A stretch of 64,000 nucleotides of DNA from Rhizobium sp. Pop5 (GTDB taxonomy: Bacteria > Pseudomonadota > Alphaproteobacteria > Rhizobiales > Rhizobiaceae), in assembly GCF_024721175.1 (NCBI RefSeq), contig NZ_CP099399.1:186001-250000 (forward strand). The letters are read 5' to 3'. The position numbers and the translations under genes were made by a program. How positions within the stretch are numbered: the stretch's first letter is position 1; each line of letters starts with the position of its first letter. This document shows, piece by piece, positions 1 to 10,423 of this stretch. The notes under the pieces are model-generated. The model did no database searches and was not told where the DNA came from. It was given only the letters and a program-made list of their open reading frames with translations.

Positions 1-970
1 CGTTGGCCGCGGCCGCGCGTCCGCTGGCGGCGATCGCCCGGCTGATCTCGTCAAGCCGCATGTCCATGGCGGCGAACTGTTCGGACATGATCCGGTCGTG
101 CGGCTGGATGAGATTGCCGAACTGCTCCATCGCCGTGGCGATGGAAATGAGCTTGTCTTCCAGCGCCCGAACGGCCGGGCTTTCACCCATGCCGCCGATA
201 TGGCGCTTGATGTCGTCGAGCCGGTAGGCGAGCGAAACCAGCTCTTCCTGCAGCCCCTCGGTATCGAGCGCGGCAAGCCGGCTCTCGAAACCGTCCCATC
301 GATTTTCCATGTGGCGCAGCGAATCCTCGCGCGCCAGCCCATCCATCAGCGAACGCAGTTCCTCGAAATCCTGACGCAGGCCGGCGGCCTCCGGGCCATC
401 CGAGCGGCCGGTCAGCTGTGTGATGCTTTGGGCAAGGCGGCCCATGTCGGCGCGGATGTCGTCGGCGAAACGGCCGTCCCCGGCATTGGCCTTGATCTCG
501 CGCAGCTCTGCGCGCAGCGCGTTCATCTCGCGGGTGACGCCCTCGGAAATATCACGCTTCAGATCCTGTCTGAGGTTGACGAGCGCTTGGGCGATCTCCG
601 TCATCGTGTCGTCGCCGGCCCGAAAGCCTGGCGCCGGGGTGGGCGCTGTGGCGCGCGGCGCGGGTTCACGAAACTGGGGGGGCTGCTCGCGTGCCGCAAA
701 CGGCCGCTCGCGGCCTGCTTCCAGTGCCCGCTGGCGCTGCCGGATTTCGGCGAGCGGATCCGGCCGCGGCTCGATCGGCGCTCTTGCGGGACGTGGTGCA
801 TAGGAGCTCGTGTAAGGATCGCGCTCGGCCGTTGCAGCGCGCGGCCGCTGGTCGCGCCCGCTGCCCATCAGCCCTTCGATCCGCGCCTCCAGCCCTTCGA
901 TCGTGCGGTTCAGCGCATCGAGCGATGTCCTGTCGGACTGTCGGGAAGGATTTGATCGCGATCCGTTCAT
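1..970 (-). CDS. podJ: PodJ-like polar organelle development protein, N-terminal part (runs off the window)
   Basis: The minus frame is open from ATG at 970 to the window edge, giving the first 323 residues of a longer protein. It starts MNGSRSNPSRQSDRTSLDAL and continues with a heptad-like stretch, a Pro/Arg-rich linker (about residues 40-115) and a long, charged, coiled-coil-prone segment with repeated L/R/E patterns. This is the organisation of alphaproteobacterial PodJ, a cell-pole scaffold whose N-terminal half is cytoplasmic and coiled-coil. The transmembrane and periplasmic parts lie outside the window. All long plus-strand frames here are antisense to it. The assignment rests on the remembered rhizobial N-terminus; another polar coiled-coil protein is possible. 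Confidence 0.75.
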   Translation of the reverse strand, partial: MNGSRSNPSRQSDRTSLDALNRTIEGLEARIEGLMGSGRDQRPRAATAERDPYTSSYAPRPARAPIEPRPDPLAEIRQRQRALEAGRERPFAAREQPPQFREPAPRATAPTPAPGFRAGDDTMTEIAQALVNLRQDLKRDISEGVTREMNALRAELREIKANAGDGRFADDIRADMGRLAQSITQLTGRSDGPEAAGLRQDFEELRSLMDGLAREDSLRHMENRWDGFESRLAALDTEGLQEELVSLAYRLDDIKRHIGGMGESPAVRALEDKLISIATAMEQFGNLIQPHDRIMSEQFAAMDMRLDEISRAIAASGRAAAAN

Positions 971-1298
971 CTTTTTGCTCGCTTCGACTGCTCGACCTCT
1001 CGTCAGAGCTCGATCCGTGGCTTTTCCCTCTGCTGCCGCGTTTTCACGCGGACCGGAGCGCACCATTCACAAGACGTTAGTCAATTAGACTTTCCTCAAG
1101 CTGAACGATGTAGCGGCATTCTTAGAAACGCGAGACTGAGAAAAATGAATGCTGATCACTACTGCTCAATCCGCACCTTTCACGAAACGTGGTAAACAAG
1201 CCGTTAATGTCGATGAGAATTTTTTAACGTTTGCGTTCAATAGGCCGTTTTCGCCGGCAATTGCTGTCGAATTACTCGGATCGGACGGCAGGTAGCGC
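971..1298. promoter_or_regulatory. Intergenic region upstream of podJ-like gene
   Basis: This 328-base AT-richer gap lies between podJ (reading left) and the stop of the VOC gene, so it must hold the podJ promoter. I see no ORF or RNA gene. Read on the minus strand, 1207-1193 gives TTAA-N7-TTTA, one mismatch from the CtrA half-site pair TTAA-N7-TTAA. CtrA control of podJ is plausible for a cell-cycle gene but one degenerate match is weak evidence. Confidence 0.4.
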
Positions 1299-1664
1299 TC
1301 AGGTGGGCCGCGGATATTGCAGCTCGATTTTCACGCGCTCCGGCCCGTAGACAAAGATCTGGCCGAGATCGGTGTCGGGAATATCGTTATATTCGTAGCG
1401 ATAGCCGCTCGCCTTGATGCGCTCCAGCGCTGGCTCGAATTCGTAAAGGCTGAAGGCAACATGGTTGAAGATGCCGGGTGGAAAATCGGTGCCGCGTGAT
1501 GTCAGGAGGAGATGGATGACCGGGCGTTCATCCAGATAGAGCCAGTGGCCGCGCGAGGCGAAGGGTGGCCGATAGCCTTCTTTGACGCCGAGCAGTGTCT
1601 CCAGAAAGCTGATCATCCTGGGCGCATCGCGTGTTTCGATGGTGACGTGGTCCAATCGCGGCAT
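1299..1664 (-). CDS. VOC (glyoxalase/dioxygenase superfamily) protein
   Basis: A 121-residue single-module vicinal oxygen chelate protein. It begins MPRLDHVTIET, the usual first beta strand of the fold with a potential metal-ligand His, and carries FNHVAFSLYEFEPALERIK in the middle and a FVYGPERVKIELQY ending with a Glu where the third/fourth metal ligand normally sits. The frame extends upstream to 1715, but the family N-terminus fits the ATG at 1664. The substrate cannot be told from sequence. It lies 78 bases downstream of the SDR gene on the same strand and could be cotranscribed with it. Confidence 0.75.
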   Translation of the reverse strand: MPRLDHVTIETRDAPRMISFLETLLGVKEGYRPPFASRGHWLYLDERPVIHLLLTSRGTDFPPGIFNHVAFSLYEFEPALERIKASGYRYEYNDIPDTDLGQIFVYGPERVKIELQYPRPT

Positions 1665-1742
1665 CGGGTTCCTCACAGCCAGCTTCGGCGAGGAAACATA
1701 GCCCGTTCGACGCAACTGCGAAAGTTGCCTCTCGGCTGGGGC

Positions 1743-2444
1743 TCAGAAGTCCTCGGTCCATGGCCGGACCTCGACCTCCAGCGACCATGCGCTACGGTGC
1801 TGGCGAAGCACGTCGATATAGGTCTGGGCGATCGCATCCGGCGAGAGCGTGCCGTCAGGCTTGTCGGCGCGGTCGGGCCGGGTCAGCGAGCGCACCGCGC
1901 CATCGATGACGAAGTGCGCGACATGGATGCCCATCGGCCCGAGTTCGCGGGCAGCACTCTGGGCAAGGCCGCGCAGCGCGAACTTGCCCATCGCGAAGGG
2001 CGCCGATTGGGCAAAACCCTTCACGCTGGCCGATGCTCCGGTCAGCAGGATCGCGCCGCTGCGGCGTGGTATCATTCGCTGCGCCGCCTGCTGCACCACC
2101 AGAAAACCGCCGAAAGCGGAAGTCGCGATCGCCTTCTCGACGTCCGCGGGATCGAGTTCGGCGAGCGGGCCGCGGAGACGAGCGCTGGCATTGAAGATCA
2201 CCACGTCGGGCCCGCCGATTGCGCTCGCGGCCTCTTCGAACAGAGCCGCGACGCTCTCAGGCTCAGAAACATCTGACGTAAAGGTGCTGGCGCCGGTCTC
2301 CTCGGCCAAAGTCTGGAGCTTTTCGATATTGCGGGCGGCAAGCCCGACTTTGACGCCCTGCGCCGATAATTGCCTGGCGAGCGATGCGCTGATGCCGGAA
2401 CCTGCGCCGACGATGAGCGCGCTGCCATAGGGAAAGTCGGTCAT
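1743..2444 (-). CDS. SDR-family protein lacking the catalytic tyrosine (SDR_c10-like)
   Basis: A 233-residue Rossmann-fold protein of the short-chain dehydrogenase superfamily. The cofactor loop reads GAGSGIS rather than a full TGxxxGxG, the NASA and TGASAS (Ser) elements are present, but the expected YxxxK is FAMGK: Phe replaces the catalytic Tyr while Lys is kept. This matches what I know of the SDR_c10 subgroup, which has an incomplete glycine motif and Phe for Tyr. Classical dehydrogenase chemistry is therefore doubtful; a binding or atypical reductase role is possible. Start at ATG 2444 gives the standard SDR N-terminus. Neighbours (VOC protein downstream, glycosylase upstream) give no pathway. 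Confidence 0.8.
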   Translation of the reverse strand: MTDFPYGSALIVGAGSGISASLARQLSAQGVKVGLAARNIEKLQTLAEETGASTFTSDVSEPESVAALFEEAASAIGGPDVVIFNASARLRGPLAELDPADVEKAIATSAFGGFLVVQQAAQRMIPRRSGAILLTGASASVKGFAQSAPFAMGKFALRGLAQSAARELGPMGIHVAHFVIDGAVRSLTRPDRADKPDGTLSPDAIAQTYIDVLRQHRSAWSLEVEVRPWTEDF

Positions 2445-2516
2445 GATGTTTTCCTCGGTCGATCGTCCGAAAGACGTAGGAAGCCCGAACGGCTTGCGCC
2501 ACCTCCGCGTGGAATT

Positions 2517-3206
2517 TCAGTGCGGTTGCGCCGCATCGATCGAATAAGCGCTGATGCGCGAGAGATGGATGAAGGAAAGGCCCGTCTCATCGGCCCAATC
2601 GTTGAAGGCCTGCTGGATCAGCTGCTGATCCTTCTTCGTCGCGCCGGAGAGGGAAAGCGGCACGCCGGCCGATCTCAGGCAGGCGAGCACGTCGATCGTG
2701 GCGACAAAGCTGTCGCGGCCGATGCCACGCAGGAAATATTGTCCGGTCATGCCGCCGAGCCGGCTGCCGCGCTTGCTCAGCAGGTCTAGAAGGCCGATCT
2801 GATCCTCCCTTGGCCAGTCGGCGAAGAAGGCACCGGCGCTGCCATATTCCCTCGCCAGTTCTCTTATGAAGGCGGCATTGGCGCGAACCGACATGATCTT
2901 TGCGCCGTTGCGGATGATCCGTTCGTCCGATGTCAGCTCATGCCAATAGTCATCAGGCGCGATATTCAGCATGGCCGGATCGAAACCGGAAAACGCCGCT
3001 TCGAAGCCCGGCCATTTCGCATCGATCACCTTCTGGACGAAGCCGCTATAAAAGACGCGCCGCGTCATGTCCGCGAGGATGCGGTCGTCGGGTATGGCCC
3101 GCAGCCGGTCGTGATCCGGCCGGTGCTTATCGAGCATTGCCTGCAGCGCGGCCGCTCCGCCTTTACGCTCTTCCGCCCGCTGCCTTATCGCCTCGAAACT
3201 GATCAT
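2517..3206 (-). CDS. DNA-3-methyladenine glycosylase I family protein
   Basis: A 229-residue protein resembling the Tag-like HhH glycosylases of alphaproteobacteria, which excise 3-methyladenine from alkylated DNA. Visible family marks are FYSGFVQKVIDAKWPGFEAA, ERIIRNGAKIMSVRANAAF and the region GRDSFVATIDVLACL near the glycosylase core. The frame extends up to 3284, but the ATG at 3206 has AGGAGA eight bases upstream while the upstream one has no ribosome site, so 3206 is preferred. It is leftward and divergent from the acyl-CoA dehydrogenase operon. It ends 72 bases before the SDR gene. Confidence 0.75.
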   Translation of the reverse strand: MISFEAIRQRAEERKGGAAALQAMLDKHRPDHDRLRAIPDDRILADMTRRVFYSGFVQKVIDAKWPGFEAAFSGFDPAMLNIAPDDYWHELTSDERIIRNGAKIMSVRANAAFIRELAREYGSAGAFFADWPREDQIGLLDLLSKRGSRLGGMTGQYFLRGIGRDSFVATIDVLACLRSAGVPLSLSGATKKDQQLIQQAFNDWADETGLSFIHLSRISAYSIDAAQPH

Positions 3207-3377
3207 GCCGGCGGTCTCCTGAAGCGTTGCAGCCATTGCGGATAGAAAGACGTCTGCTCTTATACGACGCTCCACGATGGACAAGAAAGGGGAGATGGCG
3301 TCTCTTCCCTTCGATGTCTCATCGTCCGGATTCAGGCTCTGAGAAATTTTTCACAAAAGCTGGCAAAGATGCAGAAT

Positions 3378-3399
3378 TTGACGTTTACGCAAACGTCAA
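3378..3399. promoter_or_regulatory. Palindromic operator candidate (LiuR/MerR-like) before the beta-oxidation operon
   Basis: A 22-bp inverted repeat with arms TTGACGTTT and AAACGTCAA around ACGC; 20 of 22 positions are symmetric. Its left end doubles as a good -35 (TTGACG) with TATTTT 16 bases downstream at 3400-3405, so a bound protein would sit on the core promoter. The sequence resembles predicted operators for MerR-type LiuR regulators of acyl-CoA catabolism in proteobacteria; that match is from memory. The regulator is not encoded nearby. Confidence 0.55.
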
Positions 3400-3463
3400 T
3401 ATTTTGTAAGACAATGCCCAAGGCCGGCGCGATCCGGTCAGCCGAATGGGAGGAATTTGAGAG

Positions 3464-5260
3464 ATGCCAGTCTACAAGGCCCCGGTGAACGATACGCTCT
3501 TCGTCCTGAACGACGTGCTGGGCCTCGAACGCTACAACAATCTGCCGGGTTTTGCCGAGGCAACGCCCGATATGATCGAAGCGATCCTCGGCGAGGCCGG
3601 AAGGGTTGCCGAGGAGGCTCTCTTTCCGCTGAATTATTCCGGCGATCAGGAAGGCTGCACCCGCCACGAAGACGCCAGCGTCTCAACGCCGAAGGGCTTC
3701 AAGGAAGCTTACAAAGCCTATCGCGATGGCGGCTGGATCGGCCTTGCCGTGCCGGAGGAATTCGGCGGGCAGGGGCTTCCCTATACACTGCATACCGCCG
3801 TCGGCGAATATACTTCCGCCGCCAACATGTCGCTGATGATGTATCCCGGCCTGACGCAGGGCGCGATCGCCGCGATCCTCGTACACGGTACCGACGAGCA
3901 GAAGAAAACCTATCTGCCGAAGATGGTCGATGGCTCCTGGTCCGGCACCATGAACCTGACCGAGCCGCATTGCGGCACCGATCTCGGCATGCTGCGCACC
4001 AAGGCGGTGCCGCAGGCAGACGGCAGCTACAAGATATCAGGCCAAAAGATCTTCATCTCCGCCGGTGAGCACGACCTGACCGACAATATCGTGCATCTGG
4101 TGCTTGCCCGCATCGAGGGTGCGCCCGAGGGCACCAAGGGCATCTCGCTGTTCATCGTTCCGAAATTTCTGGTCGGCAAGGACGGCGAACCCGGCGCTCG
4201 CAATGCCGTCTCCTGTGGTGCGATCGAGCACAAGATGGGCATCCACGGCAACGCCACCTGCGTCATGAACTACGACGAGGCGACGGGCTTCCTGATCGGC
4301 GCCGAAAACCGCGGCCTCAATGCCATGTTCGTGATGATGAATGAGGCCCGCCTTATGGTTGGTCTGCAGGGCATTGCCATTTCCGAGATCGCCTATCAGA
4401 ACGCCGCCAGCTATGCCCGCGACCGTATCCAGGGCCGCGCGCTCTCCGGCGTTAAAGCACCGGACAAGAAGGCCGATCCGATCATCGTCCATCCGGATAT
4501 CCGCCGGTCGCTGATGATCATCCGCGCCTTCAACGAGGCCGGCCGCGCCTTCCTGCTCTGGACCGCGCTCAAGTCCGATATCGCCCACCGCGCCACCGAC
4601 GAGAAGGAGCGCCAGACGGCCGACGACATTCTCGGCCTCGTCACCCCGATCCTCAAGGGTGTGATGACCGACAAGGGCTTCGATCACACCGTCATGGCCC
4701 AGCAGGTCTTCGGCGGTCATGGCTATATCGAAGAACACGGCATGAGCCAGTATGTCCGTGATGCCCGCATCGCCATGATCTACGAAGGCGCCAACGGCAT
4801 TCAGGCGCTCGATCTCGTCGGCCGCAAGCTCGCCCTGAACGGCGGCCGCGCCGCCATGGCGCTGTTCAAGGAGATCGGCGATTTCTGCGAGGAGAACCGC
4901 AGCAACGAGAAACTCTCCTTCTTCACCAAGCACCTGAAGAAAGGCTTGAACGACGTCCAGGGCGCGACCATGTGGTTCATGCAGAATGCTATGGCCAAGC
5001 CCGACAATGCCGGCGCCGGCTCGACCGATTACATGCACCTCTTCGGCCTCGTCGTTCTCGGCTATATGTGGGCGAAAATGGCGAAAGCCGCCGAGGACGG
5101 GCTTGCTTCCGGTGGTGGAGACCGCGAGGATTATCTGAAGAACAAGCTGATCACGGCGAAATTTTTCATGGAGCGCATCATGCCGGAAACCGCGCTGCGC
5201 AAAGCCCGCATCGAAGCCGGTGCCGACACGATTATGGAACTGGCTGCGGAAGCGTTTTGA
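3464..5260 (+). CDS. Acyl-CoA dehydrogenase (FadE-type, long form)
   Basis: This 598-residue flavoenzyme carries out the first step of beta-oxidation, desaturating acyl-CoA to trans-2-enoyl-CoA. Domain order: N-terminal helical domain, beta domain (MNLTEPHCGTDLGM loop, FAD contact), C-terminal helical domain with the catalytic-base Glu in MIYEGANGIQ at about residue 441, then the extra C-terminal helical extension of about 120 residues typical of the ~600-residue bacterial class. GGGAGGA precedes the ATG. It is first in a rightward run with thiolase, cupin and FadB genes, just downstream of the palindrome at 3378-3399. Substrate chain length is unknown. Confidence 0.9.
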   Translation: MPVYKAPVNDTLFVLNDVLGLERYNNLPGFAEATPDMIEAILGEAGRVAEEALFPLNYSGDQEGCTRHEDASVSTPKGFKEAYKAYRDGGWIGLAVPEEFGGQGLPYTLHTAVGEYTSAANMSLMMYPGLTQGAIAAILVHGTDEQKKTYLPKMVDGSWSGTMNLTEPHCGTDLGMLRTKAVPQADGSYKISGQKIFISAGEHDLTDNIVHLVLARIEGAPEGTKGISLFIVPKFLVGKDGEPGARNAVSCGAIEHKMGIHGNATCVMNYDEATGFLIGAENRGLNAMFVMMNEARLMVGLQGIAISEIAYQNAASYARDRIQGRALSGVKAPDKKADPIIVHPDIRRSLMIIRAFNEAGRAFLLWTALKSDIAHRATDEKERQTADDILGLVTPILKGVMTDKGFDHTVMAQQVFGGHGYIEEHGMSQYVRDARIAMIYEGANGIQALDLVGRKLALNGGRAAMALFKEIGDFCEENRSNEKLSFFTKHLKKGLNDVQGATMWFMQNAMAKPDNAGAGSTDYMHLFGLVVLGYMWAKMAKAAEDGLASGGGDREDYLKNKLITAKFFMERIMPETALRKARIEAGADTIMELAAEAF

Positions 5261-5269
5261 GCCGGTTCT

Positions 5270-5290
5270 CCCTCCCCCTTGTGGGGAGGG
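5270..5290. repeat. Rhizobial intergenic hairpin repeat (CCCTCCCC type)
   Basis: A perfect 8-bp stem, CCCTCCCC (5270-5277) against GGGGAGGG (5283-5290), with loop CTTGT, followed by a GGGACGAGAAG stretch and a second small inverted repeat (GGTCGGCGCAGCCGAC). I recognise it as a short repeat scattered between genes in Rhizobium and relatives. It sits between the dehydrogenase and thiolase genes and may attenuate read-through or stabilise mRNA. Confidence 0.6.
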
Positions 5291-5431
5291 TGGGGACGAG
5301 AAGCGGTCGGCGCAGCCGACGAAACGATCCGGTGAATTGTTTCGAGCGCCGAACGCCCTGAGTTTACACGAAGGGCTATTTGGTCTTCGCAGATTTTGAA
5401 GGCGCGTCGGCGCCGCCAAGGAGACGAGACA

Positions 5432-6640
<1,209 letters not shown>

Positions 6641-6642
6641 CG

Positions 6643-7026
6643 ATGAGCTTCAACACCGGCACGATCGAAACCGAGTATGCCGAGGTCACCGAGCACTGGT
6701 CGCCCCGCGTCATCGCCGATCTCAATGGCCAGAGCGTCAAGCTCGCCAAGATCCAGGGCCAGCTCGCCTGGCATTCCCACCGCGACGAGGACGAGCTTTT
6801 CCTCATCTGGAAGGGAGCGCTTACCATCGAATATCGCGACCGCCCGCCTGTGCATCTGAAGGCCGGTGATTTTCATGTGGTACCGAAAGGCGTCGAGCAT
6901 AACCCGGTGGCGCAGCAGGAATGCTGGATTGTGCTTTTCGAGCCGTCGCAGACCAAACATACCGGCGATGTCGTTACAGAAAAGACGAAGACCGTCGACG
7001 CGCAGCGCAGCCATTTGCCGGCCTGA
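6643..7026 (+). CDS. Small cupin-domain protein
   Basis: A 127-residue single-cupin protein. The first cupin motif is seen in [16 protein letters not shown] (His, His, Glu metal-ligand pattern) and the second in [13 protein letters not shown] (His). It starts two bases after the thiolase stop and ends 15 bases before the FadB gene, so it is translated within the beta-oxidation operon. Its role is not known; a metal-dependent isomerase or small-molecule sensor tied to acyl-CoA metabolism would be consistent. The sequence looks intact. Confidence 0.8.
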   Translation: MSFNTGTIETEYAEVTEHWSPRVIADLNGQSVKLAKIQGQLAWHSHRDEDELFLIWKGALTIEYRDRPPVHLKAGDFHVVPKGVEHNPVAQQECWIVLFEPSQTKHTGDVVTEKTKTVDAQRSHLPA

Positions 7027-7041
7027 TCGGGGAGGAACCCA

Positions 7042-9255
7042 ATGACCTACACCAATTTCACGCTCGAAACCGACGCCGACGGCATCGCTCTTGTCACCTG
7101 GGACATGCCCGGAAAATCGATGAACGTCTTCACCGCGGAGGTGATGGCCGAACTCAACGCCATCATCGACGCCACGACCGCTGACGCCGCCGTCAAGGGT
7201 GTCGTCTTCACGTCAGGCAAATCCTCTTTCTCCGGCGGCGCCGATCTCTCGATGATCAAATCGATGTTCAGCTCCTATCAGGAGGAGAAGGCAAAGAGCC
7301 CGGAGATGGCGGTGCAGACCCTCTTCGGTCTGGTCGGGCGCATGAGCGGCCTGTTCCGCAAGCTCGAAACCTCGGGCAAGCCCTGGGTGTCGGCGATCAA
7401 CGGCACTTGCATGGGCGGCGCCTTCGAACTGTCGCTCGCCTGCCACGGCCGCGTCGCCTCCAATGCCAAGAGCGTCAAGATCGCTCTGCCTGAGGTCAAG
7501 GTCGGCATCTTCCCCGGCGCCGGCGGCACCCAGCGCGTGCCGCGCCTCGCGAATGCCCAGGACGCCCTGCAGATGATGACGACGGGCCAGTCGCTGAGCG
7601 GCGCCCGCGCCAAGGCGATGAACCTCGTGCATCAGGTGGTCGAGCCGGATCAACTGATCCCCGCCGCCAAGCAGATGATCAAGGATGGCCTGAAGCCGGT
7701 TGCCCCCTGGGACGAGAAGGGCTACAAGGCGCCGGGCGGCGGCATCTGGACACCGGCTTCGGCCCAGCTCTGGCCGGCCGCCCCGGCGATCCTGCGCCGC
7801 GAGACCTCGGGCAATTATCCGGCAGCGCTCGCCATCCTGAAATGCGTCTATGAAGGCCTGCAGGTGCCGTTCGACACAGGGCTCAAGATCGAGCAGCGTT
7901 ATTTCACCGAGGTGCTGCAGACCCGCGAAGCCTTCTCGATGATCCGCTCGCTGTTCATCTCCATGCAGGAACTCGGCAAGGGCGCCCGTCGCCCGGCCGG
8001 CATCCCGAAGACCGAGCTGAAGCATGTCGGCGTCGTCGGCGCCGGCTTCATGGGCGCCTCGATCGCCTATGTCACGGCCGCCGCGGGCATTCCGGTGACG
8101 CTGATAGACCGCGACATCGAAGCGGCCGCCAAGGGCAAAGCCGTATCCGAAGGGCTCGTCAAGGATTCAATCAGTAAGGGGCGCCTTACGCATGATGAAG
8201 GAGCGGCCCTTCTCTCCCGCATCACGCCCTCGGCCGAATATGCCGATCTCGCCAATGCCAATCTCGTCATCGAGGCGGTGTTCGAGGATCGCGAGGTGAA
8301 GAAGGCTGTTGTCGAGGCAGTCGAAGCGGTGCTGCCGGAAGGGGCGATCTTCGCCTCCAACACATCGACCCTGCCGATCACGGGGCTTGCGAAGAATTCA
8401 AAACGGCCTACCGATTTCATCGGCATCCACTTCTTCTCGCCGGTCGAGAAGATGATGCTGACCGAGGTCATCCTCGGAGCCGAAACCGGCGACAAAGCGC
8501 TGGCTGTCGCTCTCGATTATGTCGCGGCCATCAAGAAGACACCGATCGTCGTCAACGACACCCGCGGCTTCTTCGTCAATCGCTGCGTGCTGCGCTACAT
8601 GTCGGAAAGCTACGACATGCTGATCGAGGGCGTGCCGCCTGCCATGATCGAGAATGCCGCCAAGATGGCCGGCATGCCCGTGGGGCCGCTGGCGCTCAAT
8701 GACGAGGTCGCCATCGATCTCTCGCTGAAGATCCTCAAGGCCACCGTCGCCGATCTCGGCGAGAAGGCCATCGACCCCAGGCACATGGACCTCATCTCCC
8801 GCATGGTGGAGAAGGAAGGCCGCTTCGGCCGCAAGAATTCCAAGGGCTTCTACGATTACCCGCCGAAACCGGCAAAGAAATCCCTCTGGCCCGACCTTAA
8901 GAGCTTCTACCCTCAGAAGAAGGCGGATGAGGTCGACATTGCTGTTCTGAAGCAACGCTTCCTCGTCACTATCGCGCTGGAAGCCGCCCGCACGATGGAA
9001 GAAGGCATCGTCACCGACCCGCGCGAGGCGGATGTCGGCTCGATCCTCGGCTTCGGCTTCGCGCCCTATACCGGCGGGGCGCTCTCTTATATCGACGGGA
9101 TGGGGGTGAAGGCTTTCGTGGAAGTGGCTGAAAAGTTAGCGGGGGCTTACGGAAGTCACTTCAAGCCGACGCCGCTCCTGAAGGAGATGGTCGCCAAGGG
9201 CGAGACGTTCTATGGGCGGTTCGATCCCTATGCGAAGATGGGGCAGGCGGCTTAG
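7042..9255 (+). CDS. fadB: FadB/FadJ-type enoyl-CoA hydratase/3-hydroxyacyl-CoA dehydrogenase
   Basis: A 737-residue bifunctional protein for the two middle steps of beta-oxidation. The N-terminal crotonase domain (about 1-200) has the oxyanion-hole segment [11 protein letters not shown] and the catalytic-Glu segment [19 protein letters not shown] linker is followed by the NAD-binding domain from about residue 327 ([14 protein letters not shown]) with the catalytic His in [11 protein letters not shown], and the two C-terminal helical domains. The ATG follows GGGGAGGAACCCA. It is the last gene of the operon; a long hairpin follows at 9271-9299. Length fits the family. Confidence 0.92.
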   Translation: MTYTNFTLETDADGIALVTWDMPGKSMNVFTAEVMAELNAIIDATTADAAVKGVVFTSGKSSFSGGADLSMIKSMFSSYQEEKAKSPEMAVQTLFGLVGRMSGLFRKLETSGKPWVSAINGTCMGGAFELSLACHGRVASNAKSVKIALPEVKVGIFPGAGGTQRVPRLANAQDALQMMTTGQSLSGARAKAMNLVHQVVEPDQLIPAAKQMIKDGLKPVAPWDEKGYKAPGGGIWTPASAQLWPAAPAILRRETSGNYPAALAILKCVYEGLQVPFDTGLKIEQRYFTEVLQTREAFSMIRSLFISMQELGKGARRPAGIPKTELKHVGVVGAGFMGASIAYVTAAAGIPVTLIDRDIEAAAKGKAVSEGLVKDSISKGRLTHDEGAALLSRITPSAEYADLANANLVIEAVFEDREVKKAVVEAVEAVLPEGAIFASNTSTLPITGLAKNSKRPTDFIGIHFFSPVEKMMLTEVILGAETGDKALAVALDYVAAIKKTPIVVNDTRGFFVNRCVLRYMSESYDMLIEGVPPAMIENAAKMAGMPVGPLALNDEVAIDLSLKILKATVADLGEKAIDPRHMDLISRMVEKEGRFGRKNSKGFYDYPPKPAKKSLWPDLKSFYPQKKADEVDIAVLKQRFLVTIALEAARTMEEGIVTDPREADVGSILGFGFAPYTGGALSYIDGMGVKAFVEVAEKLAGAYGSHFKPTPLLKEMVAKGETFYGRFDPYAKMGQAA

Positions 9256-9270
9256 GCTGGCTATTTTGCC

Positions 9271-9299
9271 GTCGTGCCTGGGGGTACCCCAGGCACGAC
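9271..9299. terminator. Perfect 13-bp-stem hairpin between convergent genes
   Basis: Arms GTCGTGCCTGGGG (9271-9283) and CCCCAGGCACGAC (9287-9299) pair perfectly around the 3-base loop GTA. It lies 15 bases after the FadB stop and before the stop of the convergent MarR gene. No T-tract follows on the plus strand; on the minus strand an AT-rich AAAATAG follows. A bidirectional terminator or mRNA 3'-end stabiliser is likely. Confidence 0.6.
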
Positions 9300-9343
9300 C
9301 TCAAAGAGATTACTTCCGCCGCGGCGCATCGGCGAGCTCTTGC

Positions 9344-9787
9344 TCAACCGCTCGCCGCCTCGTCACCCTCCAGCATCTGCATCACCCGCATCATCACCGC
9401 GCATGCAGCGTCGAGCTCGGCTGTTGTAAACGCAGCGCCCAACTCGTTTGCCCATCCCGCTTGAGCGATCTCGATCGCCCCGAGCCGTGCACCCCCTTCC
9501 GCCGTCAGCCGCACCAGCTTGGCGCGCTGATGCTGAGGGTTGTCGGCATAGGCGATCAGCCCCTCACTCTCCAGGATGTCGGCAAGCCGCTGCACGCCTT
9601 GGCGGGCGAGGCCGAGTGCGCGGGCAATCTGGGCGACAGACATGTCGCCGCGCCTTGCCGCGGCCAGCACCTGCCAACGTGCGCTCGTTTGCCCCGCGGG
9701 CTTCGCGAGCCGGTCTCCGGCTGCCGTCAGATGACCGGCGAGGCGTAGCGCCGTGATCGCGAAAGTGGAAAAGACATCACCTTCCAT
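9344..9787 (-). CDS. MarR-family transcriptional regulator
   Basis: A 147-residue winged-helix regulator. The HTH is seen in [20 protein letters not shown] and the wing in [16 protein letters not shown], both flanked by helical dimerization segments. The frame is open to 9844, but with that start the operator-like palindrome 9812-9825 would be inside the gene, so ATG 9787 is chosen. It is divergent from the GFA-type gene and separated from it by two palindromes, suggesting it represses itself and that gene. The inducer is unknown. Confidence 0.85.
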   Translation of the reverse strand: MEGDVFSTFAITALRLAGHLTAAGDRLAKPAGQTSARWQVLAAARRGDMSVAQIARALGLARQGVQRLADILESEGLIAYADNPQHQRAKLVRLTAEGGARLGAIEIAQAGWANELGAAFTTAELDAACAVMMRVMQMLEGDEAASG

Positions 9788-9811
9788 TGTCCGTTCGGGT
9801 CGATTTGGTTT

Positions 9812-9825
9812 GACAACATGTTGTC
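9812..9825. promoter_or_regulatory. MarR operator candidate 1
   Basis: GACAACATGTTGTC is a perfect 14-bp palindrome just upstream of the chosen MarR start. A second near-copy lies with its centre 36 bp to the right. Paired palindromes between divergent marR and target gene are the usual arrangement of a MarR autoregulatory switch. Confidence 0.7.
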
Positions 9826-9846
9826 GATTATGTATCTCATCCATAA

Positions 9847-9862
9847 TGACAACATATTGTCA
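9847..9862. promoter_or_regulatory. MarR operator candidate 2
   Basis: TGACAACATATTGTCA repeats the box at 9812-9825 with one substitution and is symmetric at 14 of 16 positions. It lies 41 bases before the GFA-type start, where it would overlap that gene's promoter. Confidence 0.7.
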
Positions 9863-9902
9863 TATCCGGCAACCCGATGCAACGTCGAAGGAGGAAGGCG
9901 CG

Positions 9903-10307
9903 ATGAAGAAGACCTACAAGGGAAGCTGCCATTGCGGCAATGTTCGCTACGAAGTGGATATCGACCTTGAAGCAGGCACCGGCCGCTGCAATTGCTCGAT
10001 CTGCTCCAAGCGGCGTTATTGGGGCGCCAACGTCAAGCCGGAGGATTTCCGCCTGATGTGCGACGAGGCTGTCATGGCCGATTATCAGTTCAACACGAAG
10101 AGCGGCCATCACCGCTTTTGCCGCACCTGCGGCGTCCCCGCCTTTGGCGACGGTTATATCGAAGCGATCGGCGGCGCCTATGTCTCGATCAACGTCGCCT
10201 GCCTCGACGATATCACCCCTGAGGAACTGGCTGCCTTGCCCGTCCGTTATTTCGACGGCAGACACGATGCTTGGTGGAACGAGCCTGAAGTGACGAGTTA
10301 TCTCTGA
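9903..10307 (+). CDS. GFA-family (glutathione-dependent formaldehyde-activating-like) zinc protein
   Basis: A 134-residue protein of the GFA/CENP-V fold. Zinc ligands are evident: CHCG (about residues 9-12), CNCSICSK (about 28-35) and CRTCG (about 77-81). The frame extends to 9753, but the ATG at 9903 follows AAGGAGGAAGGCG and gives the family N-terminus [18 protein letters not shown]. Members bind glutathione or S-hydroxymethyl adducts, but most have no proven reaction. Divergence from the MarR gene with shared operators suggests it is the MarR target, so a detoxification role is likely. Confidence 0.85.
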   Translation: MKKTYKGSCHCGNVRYEVDIDLEAGTGRCNCSICSKRRYWGANVKPEDFRLMCDEAVMADYQFNTKSGHHRFCRTCGVPAFGDGYIEAIGGAYVSINVACLDDITPEELAALPVRYFDGRHDAWWNEPEVTSYL

Positions 10308-10423
10308 AGCAATTCGGGCGAAGTGCGCAGTTTGCATCCGAATTTATGCAAAACGGAATGCATCATTGTCGGAATGTCCTCCTTCCGCTCGTCCTCTGTC
10401 CATAACGGAAAAGGAGAACGGCC

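Noticed and set aside
98..955. 285-codon plus-strand open frame
   Set aside because: Antisense to the podJ-like frame, which is open to the window edge and matches a known N-terminus.
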